Assembly: GCF_021155775.2 (NCBI RefSeq)
Contig: NC_060235.2
Location: forward strand, 16,083,193 to 16,147,192
Direction of reading: 5' to 3'
Source: Neodiprion pinetum
Taxonomy: Eukaryota > Arthropoda > Insecta > Hymenoptera > Diprionidae
DNA length: 64,000 bases
The translations under genes were made by a program, and so were the position numbers. Within the stretch, counting starts at the first letter, position 1. Each line of letters starts with the position of its first letter. The notes under the pieces are model-generated. The model had not been told where the DNA came from. It ran no database searches and worked only from the letters and a program-made list of their open reading frames with translations. This document shows, piece by piece, positions 47,983 through 60,545 of this stretch.

Positions 47983-49441
47983 CAGTGCCGGCACGAACAG
48001 AAGCGGGGCCTAGTGCAAATTTGACTTGCAAGACCTTGAAACAAATTTCGTACAAAGAAGTAATGATTTACTGAATTTTGGTATATATTACTCTTGAAGA
48101 TCACTTTCAACTGTGTCTGAAATGTATGTAAGTTCGTGCCTTGGTCGATTTTGACATTCATTTGTGTATCTCCAAATATCAGAGTCCACGTATCTCGAAC
48201 GCAAAAAAGGGCCTACAGCACCATTCTATACGCAATCCTGAACAAAAACACTGCAACACATTTTCACTTTACGCAGAAGTAAAGAAATGGCATGGACTCT
48301 ACGAAATCGCAATAGTAAAGTCGTAGAATTCACTACATTTTTTAAATTCATTATTCATCAGCATTTAGTTAACATTTATTTCATAAATTTAACATTTCAG
48401 TCACATAAAAACTCGTTTATAAATCAAATAACAAAAATAATTGCTTCATAAACTTATGAATACAATTTGGGATTCGTCTCACTAAAATAATTTTTTTGAC
48501 ATGTCTTACAGCAAATTCGTTGATAATATCATCATAATTTAAGTTTTTGGTCAATTCGGATTCAGTCGATATAGTGGTTAAGGAAGTCAATCGTTCTTGA
48601 CTAGTGTCACGTCTCAAGTAATTTTTTATTATTTTCAACCTCGAGAACGATTTTTCTGCTTATGTGACGGTAATTGGTAAGGTCAATAAAGTTTTCAGAA
48701 CACTAATAAAATTTGAATAGAGTTCAAATAAATCGTTTTCAATTTTCAAAAGGGGCACATGTCCTGAAAATTTGATTCCTAGTTTTCAAATTGAGAATGA
48801 AGTCTGAAGACGAAGCTGTAGCACCTTTGAAATATGTTACTTAGAAAGTTTGTTCTCTCCCGAACAATTTCAGCACCTTGTCTTTGTAAATCTGTGCAGT
48901 GAGAGCAATGATAAACGCGTTTGAAAAGTAAATGATTATTGAAAATATGAATTTTTCAATAATTTATTACCCAAAAACTATGTTGAATAAAACGTTGAAA
49001 CAAATTAAGAAACCTTTTCTTTTAGGCTGCAAAAAGATGGCTAAGTTTCAGCGAAATAAAAAATGTCAACTTTCAAAGTTTTGCCAAGTTGGCATGGAAA
49101 GCCCCATGCATATTTACAATTCACTTTTTTGGTACTACGATTATAACAATAAACAATAAAATATATTATTCAGTAAAACTCAATAACGCATTACATAAAA
49201 AACTCGTCTTCCTTTCAAATATGTATATTTTATTTATTTTCACATCGCAATAAAAATGAATGATGTACGATCAGCCGTTACAACACAAGCACAATAAACA
49301 TTACTTCAATTTTTTTTATTATGTAGTCTGTCGCCGACTGTCAGCACTAGTCATCTGCAAGTCAGTCAGCGGTGCAGCGCCTCAGAGAGGCAGGGCCTTG
49401 CATGCTCACACTGTTAGCACCCCCCCCTTGGGCCGGCACTG
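47983..49441. mobile_element. Decayed, internally deleted hAT element
   Basis: The terminal repeats CAGTGCCGGC (47983) and the complement GCCGGCACTG (ending 49441) bound a 1.46 kb segment containing a minus-strand hAT transposase remnant. Flanking octamers do not match well (4 of 8), so the target duplication is eroded or an end is misplaced. It lies just upstream of the glucose-6-phosphatase coding start. Confidence 0.55.
48417..48760 (-). pseudogene. hAT transposase C-terminal fragment
   Basis: The minus-strand frame reads LTLPITVT-stop-AEKSFSRLKIIKNYLRR and continues SQERLTSLTTIS..NYDDIINEFAVRHVKK. This matches the conserved hAT dimerisation block (LPvtvasaERsFSkLKlIKnyLRstm..RLs.La.lsiE). 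A TAA at 48660-48662 interrupts the block and the upstream part is degenerate, so it is not active. The variant is closest to the DUF4371/ZMYM-like hAT branch. Confidence 0.75.
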
Positions 49442-49556
49442 CAATACGTACATATTATATATGTACTGATGTGTGTACAATGTACATGCCTGAAAATATT
49501 AACGCACACTTTCAGAAGCATTGGATTTGATTTCTTGCCAAACCTCAAAGTCCATA

Positions 49557-51865
49557 ATGCATCCCGTTGAAGCATTGTACGAAATCGGTGCCGCAGCTAT
49601 TGATGGCTTGCAGAACATGTGAGTATTACGTTTCTTGATGAATAAGTATGAAAGCAAAAAGTTCTACAATGGTCCTCAAACTGGCAAGTAATATCCGGCA
49701 TGTAATAATTCTGGATGGCTTTCAGTGAGTGAGAAAATGATGAAATATCAAGGAATACTTTAGAAAAAGTTCCCTGAATTATCCTGTCAGGCTTCATCGT
49801 TTGATCATCTACTGGAACCTTTCCACCTGTATTACCTTCTAGTTTCAGCGTCATAGTTCTACAGAAGAAAAGCTGTAATAGCGCATGTGAAAATTCTCTC
49901 TTTCTCTTGCAGGTTTCCAGATAGCGACAGGTTCTTTTTGACTGTAACAAAAGTCGCTGATCCAGACTACGCTTTCTCGATTCTAGTCCCACTGTTTGTC
50001 ATTCTAAGTCCTAAGCTATCTTCTGATATACTGATAGTTAGTTTTGTGTCCGAGTGGTGTAACATCCTGTTGAAATGGCTACTCATGGAACATAGACCGT
50101 ACTGGTGAGTTGAAAATGGAAGTTATCGTCATCACGTTCAACCTTGCAAGGTGTAATGGGGACTGTGATTTTGTGACTTATTCTAATACAGTGCTCCCCC
50201 CCTAAGATTTCAGACTCGGGGCTCTGGTTCCAGGAAAAATATCTTAGAGAGGTATCCCCTCTACTCTTAAAAGGTGGGGTGTATATGTAGACAGCTGACT
50301 TATAGTAGCGGCTTACGCGCATGCGCAAGTAAACAACACTGAGTATAGTGGGGAAGCCGAATTGCGGGGAAATGATAGTAAAATGAGGGGAAGTAATATC
50401 TTACAGAGGGATATCTTAGGGGGGGAGCACTGTATCTGTCATCTCATTCACTTCAGATAAAACGTACATTTAGTAGATCAGTTCAGCCCTAGCTATGCAG
50501 ATGTTTTTATCTTTCAAGGTAAAGGTTTTCAGTTTTGAAATTTATCATCACTGTAAACTTGAATTAGACAAAAAGAATGTAATATTGTGATAAATATGGA
50601 AAATATTCACTAATGTGCTGTAGGTGGGTTAAAGAAAGAGAGCTGCTCACAAAGCACCCTGTACCTCTGCTAAGACAAACTCATTTAACATGTGAAACTG
50701 GTCCAGGTTCCCCATCGGGTGAGTAGAACAGAACATCGTAATATACATCTCTATATCTCTGCGAAATCACTCATGTATCACACTTTGAAATTTTGCAGGG
50801 CATGTGATGGGCTCTGCAGCTGTACTATTTGCAATTGTTCACTTTACAAACGAATCGTTGTCAAGGCATCAAAGAATTAGGTGGATCGAGTCTTCTTTTC
50901 TATTCACCATCATCAAATGACATTCCAGTTGGAGAGCATCTTTGTTTATTAACTCCCCGTTTTTTACAGCAAAACGACTAATACAAGAATAAAGTTTTTT
51001 CTCTGGCTTTTGTTCGGTATTTTGCTGTTCTTGGTTTCTGCGTCTCGCCTTTACGTCGCTGCGCATTTTCCCCATCAGTGTATCCTCGGAGTACTTGGAG
51101 GTGCGTAAGTTTGCCTGTAATGTTCAGTGCTGAATAATATTTCTTATTCAGTGTCACAGTTCGTCATCTTTTCAAAATTGTCTTTTTGCAGGTGTGTTGA
51201 TAGCACGGACGTTTTTATGCAACTATAGGATTTCAACATGGTGGCGGCATTCTCGCAGGCCAAAATTACTCCTGGCCGCCTTAGGCATGACTATGATATC
51301 CTTTGGATCATATTGGCTGCAGAAGGGCCTTGGTAAACTAGTTACTATCAGACAATTTATTCAAGCCCATTGTGATTCCATCTGCGAAGACAGACATATG
51401 TTACTCATTTTGCAGGCATGGATCCACAGTGGAGTGTCAAATTGGCGTTTAAATGGTGCACCAATCCGGAGTGGATTCACGTCAACACAACACCGCTATT
51501 CTCTCTAGTAAGAGTATCTGGTGCCGCTTTTGGATTAGCATTAATCGCACCTGTCCGATCCAGGTGAGTACATGAACATTTTCTGTTGAACATTCTGTTC
51601 AAAGCTGAAGCACTAATTGTACAAATATTGATATTGTTTTAGGATATCTCACTCCGCACAATCTTCAAGCTACATAGTTAAAGGAGCCCTGATTTGCAGC
51701 TTGACTATTGCCTTGCAACTCGCTCAATCTGCTATCCCAACTGATCGAGTACTACCGTTCTACCTCTGCGTCTTCATGTTATATGCTGTTCAACCGTACA
51801 TGTACTTAGTTGCAGTGCCGTTCATGACTAGTGATCGTCCAACACCAGGACTCAAAGTCGAGTAA
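49557..51865 (+). CDS. G6P: Glucose-6-phosphatase catalytic subunit
   Basis: Hydrolyses glucose-6-phosphate to glucose in the ER lumen. Eight exons, 49557-49618, 49913-50104, 50624-50718, 50799-50880, 50970-51100, 51192-51332, 51416-51563 and 51643-51865, join in phase to 357 aa, the same length as the human enzyme. Phosphatase-superfamily motifs are complete: KWLLMEHRP (Lys75-Pro83), [11 protein letters not shown] (catalytic-site His about 118) and [11 protein letters not shown] (Arg170 and nucleophile His176). Several hydrophobic segments fit the nine-helix topology. [11 protein letters not shown] is also family-typical. The C-terminus ends GLKVE and lacks the vertebrate dilysine ER signal. 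An acceptor (..actttcag) at 49514 implies an upstream noncoding exon. Intron 2 carries a 244-bp TIR element. AATAAA at 52269 is a possible poly(A) signal. Confidence 0.95.
50189..50432. mobile_element. Tc1/mariner-type MITE in G6P intron 2
   Basis: A perfect 20-bp terminal inverted repeat, CAGTGCTCCCCCCCTAAGAT, at both ends, flanked by TA on each side (50187-50188 and 50433-50434). The 244-bp interior has no coding capacity and contains repeated TATCTTA-(C/G)AGAGG words near the ends. Confidence 0.8.
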
Positions 51866-53011
51866 TAGGCAACACAATGGTTAATATTTCAATTAAGTCA
51901 TTTATATCTTATTGAAAATTTATTTATTCAGTGCAGCACAAGAGTCTAGTTAAAGTACCTCGCGGTGCTCTAGTCAAACAATCTTCATGAACAGTCAGCG
52001 CTGTGTCATCGACACTGCAGATTTACTATTCATATTTATACATATACACATATGCAGTTGAGCTCTGTGAGTGATTGCATAGTTGGTTAATAATCGTAGA
52101 GCAAACTCGATGATTGTAGAAGATTTAATTGCGAAAGTTCGTAACATATTTAGGCCTGTTATTCGGCGTTTCGAATGGCATAGATTCAAATCTACGGGTT
52201 GGCAGATCATCAAAGATTCAGGAAAATTTCCAGCATCTAACAAACTTGACATACAACTAAAAGTCAGAAATAAATCAGTCTTGTAATTTGTCTGCCATCG
52301 TATCATATCGTATAATCAATATTTTTTGGAAAATTCGTCAGGTGCATAATGCATCCAAACTACATATATAGATAATATATTTAGAGCAATTATATCGATC
52401 GAGTATCGAAAACAATAAAAAAGGTTGCATAATCTTTCCATTTCTACTCTGATGCTATATTTCCTTTGCACCTGTAGTATAATCCCGATTCTTACAGGTT
52501 GCACGGTTTTATTTTACATCGATAAATATCTCGATGAACACCTTGTATGCAATGAAAATAGAGAAAAACAACAAAGTTACAAAAAGAAAGCGATTTTCGG
52601 GCAGAGTTTGGTATACGTAGGTACGAAGGTATACCGAGAGAACAGTGCGCGGCACGTAAATTATATATCTGTATACCCTGGTGCCTGTACTGCGGACGCT
52701 CGTCGAATATCGCCTGAGAATATGGCAGGTTTTTTTTGTTTTTTTGAACCTACATTAGCCGAAACATATATGGGCTCTTCCTGTCTTATTCTTATTGTTT
52801 GCCATTCTTAGTTACGTCTGAAATTTACTGCCACCTTCTCAATCATATTCTTCGCTGCTATTTATAGCGTATATTGTATCGCGGGATCGGAAAATCGTCC
52901 GAAAACAATTTCAAATATTGGCGGGCCTCGAGATTGGCCGAAGCTAGTCGATAATCATCGTTCGAGAGGATGACGATTTGTGGCGCCGCTGGCGGCCGTT
53001 AAGCGAAACAA
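51866..53011. other. Spacer between G6P and the next gene, with its probable promoter
   Basis: G6P 3' UTR to about 52290, then AT-rich sequence without genes. From about 52860 the sequence becomes GC-richer with GATTGG (52932) and a CpG cluster leading into the start codon region at 53012, as in a TATA-less promoter. Confidence 0.4.
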
Positions 53012-53114
53012 ATGAATTGGATGTTCGGAAACATGGCGGCCAGCGACGACGAGCCGATGCATCTCTACGAAGTATTTCAAAACTGCTTCAATAAGATCGC
53101 TAACAAGCAGCCTG
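53012..53114 (+). CDS. First coding exon of an unidentified gene
   Basis: The frame opens with ATG at 53012 or, with the better context ACATGG, at 53033. It reads [20 protein letters not shown] and continues KIANKQP before the donor gtgagt at 53115 (phase 1). The sequence looks conserved-coding (acidic start, amphipathic segment with FQNCFNKI) but I cannot name the family. A CpG-rich upstream region and an intron longer than 10.8 kb fit a large regulatory gene whose other exons lie past 64000. Confidence 0.6.
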
Positions 53115-56100
53115 GTGAGTGTGAATAAACGAAGTTTAACATACTAGGTTTAAGAACCAGTGCATAAACAGTGAATAACTAGCCCGGAGTTGACGTATAA
53201 TTGTGAATGTTTAAGAGCGTGCGTGTCGTGTTTCGTTCGGATATCGTATCGTAGACGTATACAGCGCCGCGTTTTTTGACCAAAAACATCGCGTCCGAGT
53301 GACATGTGGGTGAAAATATCTGACCGGACGGTTGTCGTTCGATTACCAATTACGCGGCGTACGGGATGCGATTTAACGATGATTAAAAACAACCGTTTTC
53401 AACCCAGTTTCACAGGATGGTTCTGTTTTGGTTCACTTGACAATGTAGATGGTGCTGCCTCTACGGCATTTCTCTCCCCTGACTTACTTTTTTCCACTTT
53501 TTAAGTTTTACTCGCAACACCCGAGGTTATCCAGTTCCCGAACGATGTATATTCTCCCAATTAAACATTCCCCCTTCACCGCCCCTCAGCCCAAACGTGA
53601 TTTCACCAAACAACTTACACGCGATACTCGCTAAATTTCACTCCATCCCTCTTCCTCGCCTCCTCTCTACCCCGTTGTCCCAACACCCCGAAAACAATCT
53701 CTCCCTCGCCGTTTATACACGTATACATATGTATATCACTCTTCCGAGACAATACCCGGCGGGTTAGAATCTCTGATATCCTTTTCTGTACTTTGCCCGC
53801 TCGAATCTCATCATATTACCAATACCCCGTTGACAATGACGATCTGTTTACAGGTGTCCCTTTTTCCATTTCGCCATCGCGCGATTAAAGTCAAGATTCG
53901 AATGCATATTTACACAATTCTAAACGCGTGGACAGATACAGTTCGTCGCTTTTGTCAAAGTCTCTGCACGGAAAGTCATAGATGTTCTCAACCTCCGCAC
54001 GAGTTAGGCGAACTCGTCTGCGGGACCAAGTTATCATCGTGCACAGGTTATCGCAAGTTATTCTTCCGCGACGGTATTACAAACGCACAAAGTTTGGAAA
54101 AAACGGGCGATAGTGGTTAGGAATAGTTCGTCGACGTGACGGTGTTAGTGAACTTGATATATTTGAGATACTTGAGATAACGTTAACCCCCAAACGCGAT
54201 AGATTTACGATCCCAGTGTCAAGTAGGATTCCATTCGACATATCGACGCGTTACACGTGTTGGAAATCTTATTGTCCGTTCGAGAGTGATTAATGAGAAC
54301 GAATAATGGATTAAAAGCGAAAGAAGCGTAGAAAACCTCATTTATTGCACCGCCGAAACAATCAAGAAACGTTCGAAACTGAGAGAAGGCATCTTCCGAT
54401 CTCTTCAGACTTTGGCTAGGTGGAGTGATTCTTGTCGCCACTTGTAACAATCCCTGCAACATCGTCCTTTGTCCGAATTCCCGCCGTTGTATCGAATGCA
54501 AAGATGCACTGATGAGTTAACGCTAAACGAAAATATATCCTCGGCAGACGGGCATACCTACCCGTTTTTCGCGACGGTGTCGACCTTTGTATTTGAGATA
54601 GAAGCACGTGTCGTAGTCCACCACGTACGAACCCCCGACAGGTGCGCAGTAGCGAAAATAGCGAAATATCAACCCCGTCCCGCGTGCTACCAGCCTTCCG
54701 ACTCTCCTCTCGCTCTCTCTTTCCCTCCTACTTTCCCTCGCTTGTTTTTCACTCCCTATATGAGTACCAGCCATGCGCAGGCGTCTCCTTTATTTATTTA
54801 TTTTTTTTTCATTCAACTTTGTCGACTGTAAGGTTCCTACCGTTGGTGCAACAGCTCACCAGTTTGTTTAGGTCAAAAGAAAGATTCTGTCCAAAAAAGA
54901 GCGTTCTACATTGTGCGGAAGATCGCGCTCATATGATTTTTCACTTTTTTCCATGGTTTTTTGAATTTATGCAGAGACGTTGCAGCAATTGAATTATTAT
55001 TTCTTTCCTGAAATTTATGTTACATCCAAGAATCACGATCCATAAACAACGACACATCAACCGGGAATCTTATTTTCTTAAATTACGAGTTTATATTAAA
55101 TTATAAGGATTTCAAGAGATTGAATTAACAATGAAAAAGCCGCCAGAAACACTTCTCAAACAACAATTGTAGACTTCTTGATATTACAAGTGTAGGTCTT
55201 CCTTGTAACGTAAATTGATATTATGATTGACGTAAGCGGTCGAAAAAAAAAACTTTAATTCACGATACTTGTTAAATTAAAAAAATTGTATATAAACGTG
55301 AATACGCATAACATAGAACGTTTCGACAGAATCTTTCTTTTAAAACCCAAAAAAACCTTTCATGGGGGTGAACTGGTGGAAAATCGCTAATTACTTTGTT
55401 TCTAAAACGGCCTAACGTACAGTCCTTATTTCTTTATCATTCACGTCTTTTTTTTCTTCAATCGTCGGAGCAAGTCTAGGAGAAGATCCGAGGGGTTAGT
55501 TGGGCATGGTAAAACTTCTTTTAGGTTGGCGGGAGGGAGGACGAGGTGGGGGTGCGACACCGACGCGACGCAGTGCACCTGCCGTTGTCGTTGCTGCCGT
55601 TGTACCGGCTGCTGCCTCCTCGGCACGTTGTGCGCCGAGGTATATAGGTTTTTGTTAGCTTTGTACGCATGCACGCACGGGTTTCTACTTACGCGGTGCG
55701 AGTTCACCTCCGTTCGCGGGTCGCACGGAGAGTCAGGCGCCCACCACGTAATGTAAGTGCAGCGTGCACGTTCACACTCACCTCGTGTGAAAACGTCACC
55801 TACGTAGCCGGTATTACGGTCCGTTGGAACGATACCCTTAATTTCAAATTGGGCGCGGGGGCAACAACTCGCCAATGGATCAACGTTTGGAATGGCCGAT
55901 GCATCGAAATTTCAAACATGCGATGATAAAATAACGATAGATGAATTGTTCGAAATCTTGATTCGTCTAATAGGATATATCGGTTATTCACAAGTTTTGA
56001 CCCGCGGTACCCTTCAAATTCTAGTTACTCTGCACCGAACGACGATGCGAAGATCCGACCGATGTCTCTGAATCGAAAACTTGAGAGGAATCGAATCCGA

Positions 56101-58808
56101 TAAGTGGAGAGTCGTTAATCGACCCGATGTATCGTAGAACGCGCAACTTGAAGAAACGATCGTCTTTCTTTCGTAAATATTATACCGTCGTACGCGTCAA
56201 TTGCGGATCATCACAACCGTTGATCCCATTTCTCGTACATCCGCGACCTTGTAACTTGTACACCGCGGATTCTGAAAAAATCATGCGTATTGCAATCAAA
56301 GCTCGCGTACGTCGGTACAATATGTTTTCTAAATTGACCGGAGTTTCGGATTTACAGAGTCTGGGTTATCTGTATACGTGAATCTGTATATATATATATA
56401 TATACAACGTTTACAGAAATTTCTGCTCGGATGTACAGAAAATCGAGGAAAAATGGTGTCGCGTATCAGTTCGCCGGACTTTCGGCTGGTCGATCACCTG
56501 TTGAACATTCCAAGCGTCTGCTGCCTGCCTACCGGTACCTTACACACGCGCTTTTGTACCCACCGCTTATACACTATACCTTATATTCCCAAGGCGTGCA
56601 GGCAGGCGAGCAGACTGGCGGCAGCGATCCACCTCAACTATACCTTCTCCTCGTTCGCTTGCTCGCCTCGCATCCCGAGAAACAGGAACGCGACGCGGCG
56701 AACAAAGGTGACAAAGTCCCCCAACGGGAGACGAGGAGGTGTATCGGGCACGCGCGCGGCACGTGGCGCATCCTATACGTCTCAACGGCGATTCCTCATT
56801 TTTCATAATAAGAGACAATCACGCCGTAACGCACGGGGTAGGTGAGAAATCTCGTTTCCTTTAAATCCTGGTCATGGTCTCGAGGACTCGTTCATTTCTC
56901 CGGATCGTTACTCGAGTACGTGTCGCTTATGGATAGGTGTGTAGACTGCGACCGGAACAACGAGATGGATGATCCTGTAACGATGAAAATCAACCCAGCG
57001 TCCCAGCTAACAAATTTCCAATTTCAACTTCAAATGATCTTTGTTACTTCGTGCGACCCCAAAAACCCCCTTAGGATTTTGATAGTTTTTTTGTAATTTT
57101 ACAGCCGCCATATTGGATCCGCTATCTTGGATTTAGAAATGATGAAATTCCGACTTTAGATTCGTGATCGGTGAGCCCAAAAATCTCCGAGTTGTTAAAT
57201 GCGTGACTGAAAGGGTTGAATATATTTGAAAATGTTCGGTAAACCTGCAGTGGGAGAGTTTGGAAAATGACAAGAGCGAACATATACTGGACTCTATTTC
57301 CACCCCCCCCACTAAAGCAAATACTTATGTATAACCGGCCCAATATACTGACGTTGGGGATAACTCTCGGGGATACTGCGTTGGGTCGAGAACCTCTACT
57401 CGGTGTTACGGAGGTGGTCCTCCTCCCCCTCCTCCTCCTTCTCTTCGTCCTCTTCGGAGGGCCGTTCCGACACACTGGGACCGTGGATCGGGGTCCGTAA
57501 GTCCGTTCGACGTCGGTCGAATGGGCGAGAGGAACGAAGGGAGGGACTCGGAACGACAGCTGCTCCATGCTGCAGTGACCTTACCCTCACCACGTCGGGG
57601 TCTTGCCCGAACGGCGAGCGGTCGGTCGCGTGGCACGCCACATTCTGCCGGCTCCCCCTCGGGCTTATCCCCGTCCTTTCATCCTCTTCTTCTTTTTCTT
57701 CCTCTTCTTTCTTCATCGGCACTTTTCTGGTTTTGCTGGCTCGCTTCTTCCACCTCGGTTTCTCCTCGATTCTACATCGGCTTACGATAATATCGTTGTT
57801 ATGTACATGTATGTATAACCTGGAAGTTGGGATGCTATTCATAGAGGTCACGCGTAATTACTCAATTTTATACACTTTTCCGACTGTTGGACACCTTATT
57901 CTTCACCCGTTTTCGGTATGCCTGTGTGTGGGTAAATTTTAAGTTTGCTAAAGTTCGAAAATATTTCTTATGTTACCGTCCATGTGTCGTTATTTTCTTC
58001 TGCATTCGGCTTGTCCGCTACGAAGAGAGGCGCCGCGGACTCTTTGAATGCGAGATGATCTCTCTTCGTAGTTGGTTATAGTCTGGTACATAGGGTATAA
58101 GGTGGCAGCTGCGCTTAAATATTCCGAACGTAATACAACCTTAACGATCAACGCGCTTATACTGACAATATACAGAGTGTAACTTATCACGAGGCTAAAG
58201 TTAGTAAATTTAAAGCGTCGAAACGTTGAGACAAAAATTACTATTTTTCATCTTTAGAATAACTGAAGAAGTTGAATTTACTAAATCCGAGTTTGTTGAT
58301 GCTGTATTAACAGCTTACTAAATTTCCAAGAAATCCCAAAGTTGCAAAACAACAATTTTTTCCAATCATGCACCGTTGGAATAACGTTACAAACTTCAGC
58401 CTGCTAACTTATCCGACTTACGTTCTGTGTACAGTGTTTGAAATAATTGAGATTGAAACACATGTCGCAACTTTTTAGTAACTGAAAGAAGAAATCATAA
58501 GTGATATGATAAGTGTGACGGCAAAATCGCGGGCACTTCCTCGTTCAATTATCCTCGTGGAAATGACGACAGCTGCTGTGTTGGCCTGTCCGACCCGATT
58601 AAATTGCTGATAACCAGATATTTATACAGTGAAACGTACATTTATAATTAAATACTGACCTGAGAATTAATCATATGATTACCCACTTTACTCTTTTCTG
58701 CAGAAAAGAAAATAAAACTCGGACTGATTGTCATCTTTCGAGTTTTCGTGAAATTCTAGCCAGTCCGTAGCCTGCCTGCAGCCTTGCTGCATGGTATACC
58801 ATGTTGGA

Positions 58809-58814
58809 GCCCCC

Positions 58815-58851
<37 letters not shown>
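58809..58851. repeat. Poly-C followed by (CT)n microsatellite
   Basis: About 18 C are followed directly by some 13 CT units. It is likely polymorphic and prone to assembly error. Confidence 0.9.
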
Positions 58852-58859
<8 letters not shown>

Positions 58860-60520
58860 CTTACCCTTTCGAAATCGAAAAACGCTAATCCTGTTGCAGG
58901 TAAAGCACGAAACTGCGAGAGAATTTGACGCGTTTTGAATAGATCCTCTGTAATTTTGACTTCTTTCTTTTTAGTGTCAATTTTTTTTCTACGTTTAAAG
59001 CTTCGCCTCACACTTAATCACGGAGACAAGAAAAAGAGCAGATTTTAATCAAAATTTCAGTAAAAGAGAGACACTCGAAATCTTTGTAAAAAAAATACCC
59101 ATGTCAACAATTTATTGTTGTCTCCATCAAACGTAACAGATATTACTCTGCACACGGTGATCTTTACTGTTTCTATGGTAAATTTTGCATTTTACGAAGT
59201 ATGTTTCCATTTACCAAAAAGACCTGACGCGTCCCTCTCGTTTACCGTAGTTTTGGGTCAAATCTTCTCTTTTATTCTATCCGTGATCGATATAATACGA
59301 CGTGCACATGTTTTCTTTATTTATATGTCGTTTTTGACTTCGTTAATCTCTCACGTGGTAGTATAAGGTTGAGGAATCGTGGGTGAATCTGTCGTGTGAA
59401 CCATCAGCTCGCGATACAATTAACACACTTCGGATATTGACAAGGATTGTATGTATGCCGGTGTACGACCTATATTACAGTACGTAGGTATCGTATAACC
59501 GCAACTTCGTGATGAACATCACAGACGGTATTATTAACGCGCTTTGTTGTGGTACGCGATACAAGATTAGATTTTCTGTACATGGGTAGATGAGAATAAT
59601 TATATCCGCGCACGTATAATAGTATGGCAGTTCGTTACCTGTCTAATCTTTGTTCTCTCTTTGTTTTAATACACTTCTTATCGTGTGTATTGTGTTTTTT
59701 TTTCCTTTTCATTTTTCTCAACACTTTCCTAATTCTTGCGTCTATGCACAATTTATTGCACTATTATATTATTGCAAACAAACGGTCGTAAAACTTTACT
59801 GCAACTGCAGGAACAGAGGCGATAATCATTGCGGAGGTGCGTGAGGTTGGTGCCACGCGACCCGATGAGGTATACATATACCTGCCTGCCTACCCTTGCC
59901 TTCTTTACATTCAAAGGTTCAGCTTTTACGGAGGTATAGAAAAGAGGAGGCGCGCGTGTGCGTGTGTCGTAGAACGAAATAGCTGGTTGAAATAGGATGA
60001 AAAAGGGGATAGAGAACGTGCACGCAGGAGAGAAAAACGGAGCATGTATTACAACGAACCGCGTCTGTGGTGGTAGAGAGAATTTCTAATGTGCCGGAGC
60101 GAAGAGAGGGATGGAAAAAATGGTCCCTCCGGCATCGAATGTAGGTAGGGCCCCTCGAAAAATAAAGGGCGGGGATAATTCAGGTAGCCAACGGTTCTCA
60201 AACGCCTCTTATATATTATACGTGTATACTGTTTGGCGTAATGCAGAATCTCTGCGGCTTTGCCGCGCAGTAGACTTTGGATCAAGGATTTCTTCCGTTG
60301 AAAGTGAAACTGTCATCAAACGGGAGCGATACCCTCGAAACTGGAGAATCATTCCCCCGAAATTATCTGATATTTTTGGTGTTATGTACCATTGTATAAC
60401 GTACCTACATCATACACAGACGATGGAGTCGATGAGCATATAGTGCCATAACAAGCTGCGTCTGCAGGTAGAAACTTTTCTCGGGCACGCGAACGGAACG
60501 TGGTTAGAAGAAACGTTGTC

Positions 60521-60545
60521 CCTCTCTCTCTCTCTCTCTCTCTTT
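60521..60545. repeat. (CT)n microsatellite
   Basis: About a dozen uninterrupted CT units in the presumed long intron. Confidence 0.85.

Noticed and set aside
55441..55875. 144-codon minus-strand ORF rich in Arg/Gln
   Set aside because: It lies in GC-rich intronic sequence overlapped by open frames on the other strand, shows no domain or splice signals, and its composition follows base bias.
56378..56845. 155-codon plus-strand ORF
   Set aside because: Arg/Ser-rich chance frame in a CpG-rich segment, with another open frame overlapping it on the same strand and no family resemblance.
57122..57942. Several overlapping ORFs of 70-180 codons on both strands
   Set aside because: They come from pyrimidine/purine-biased low-complexity sequence (Ser/Phe-rich on one strand, Lys/Glu/Arg-rich on the other), and none has a recognisable fold.
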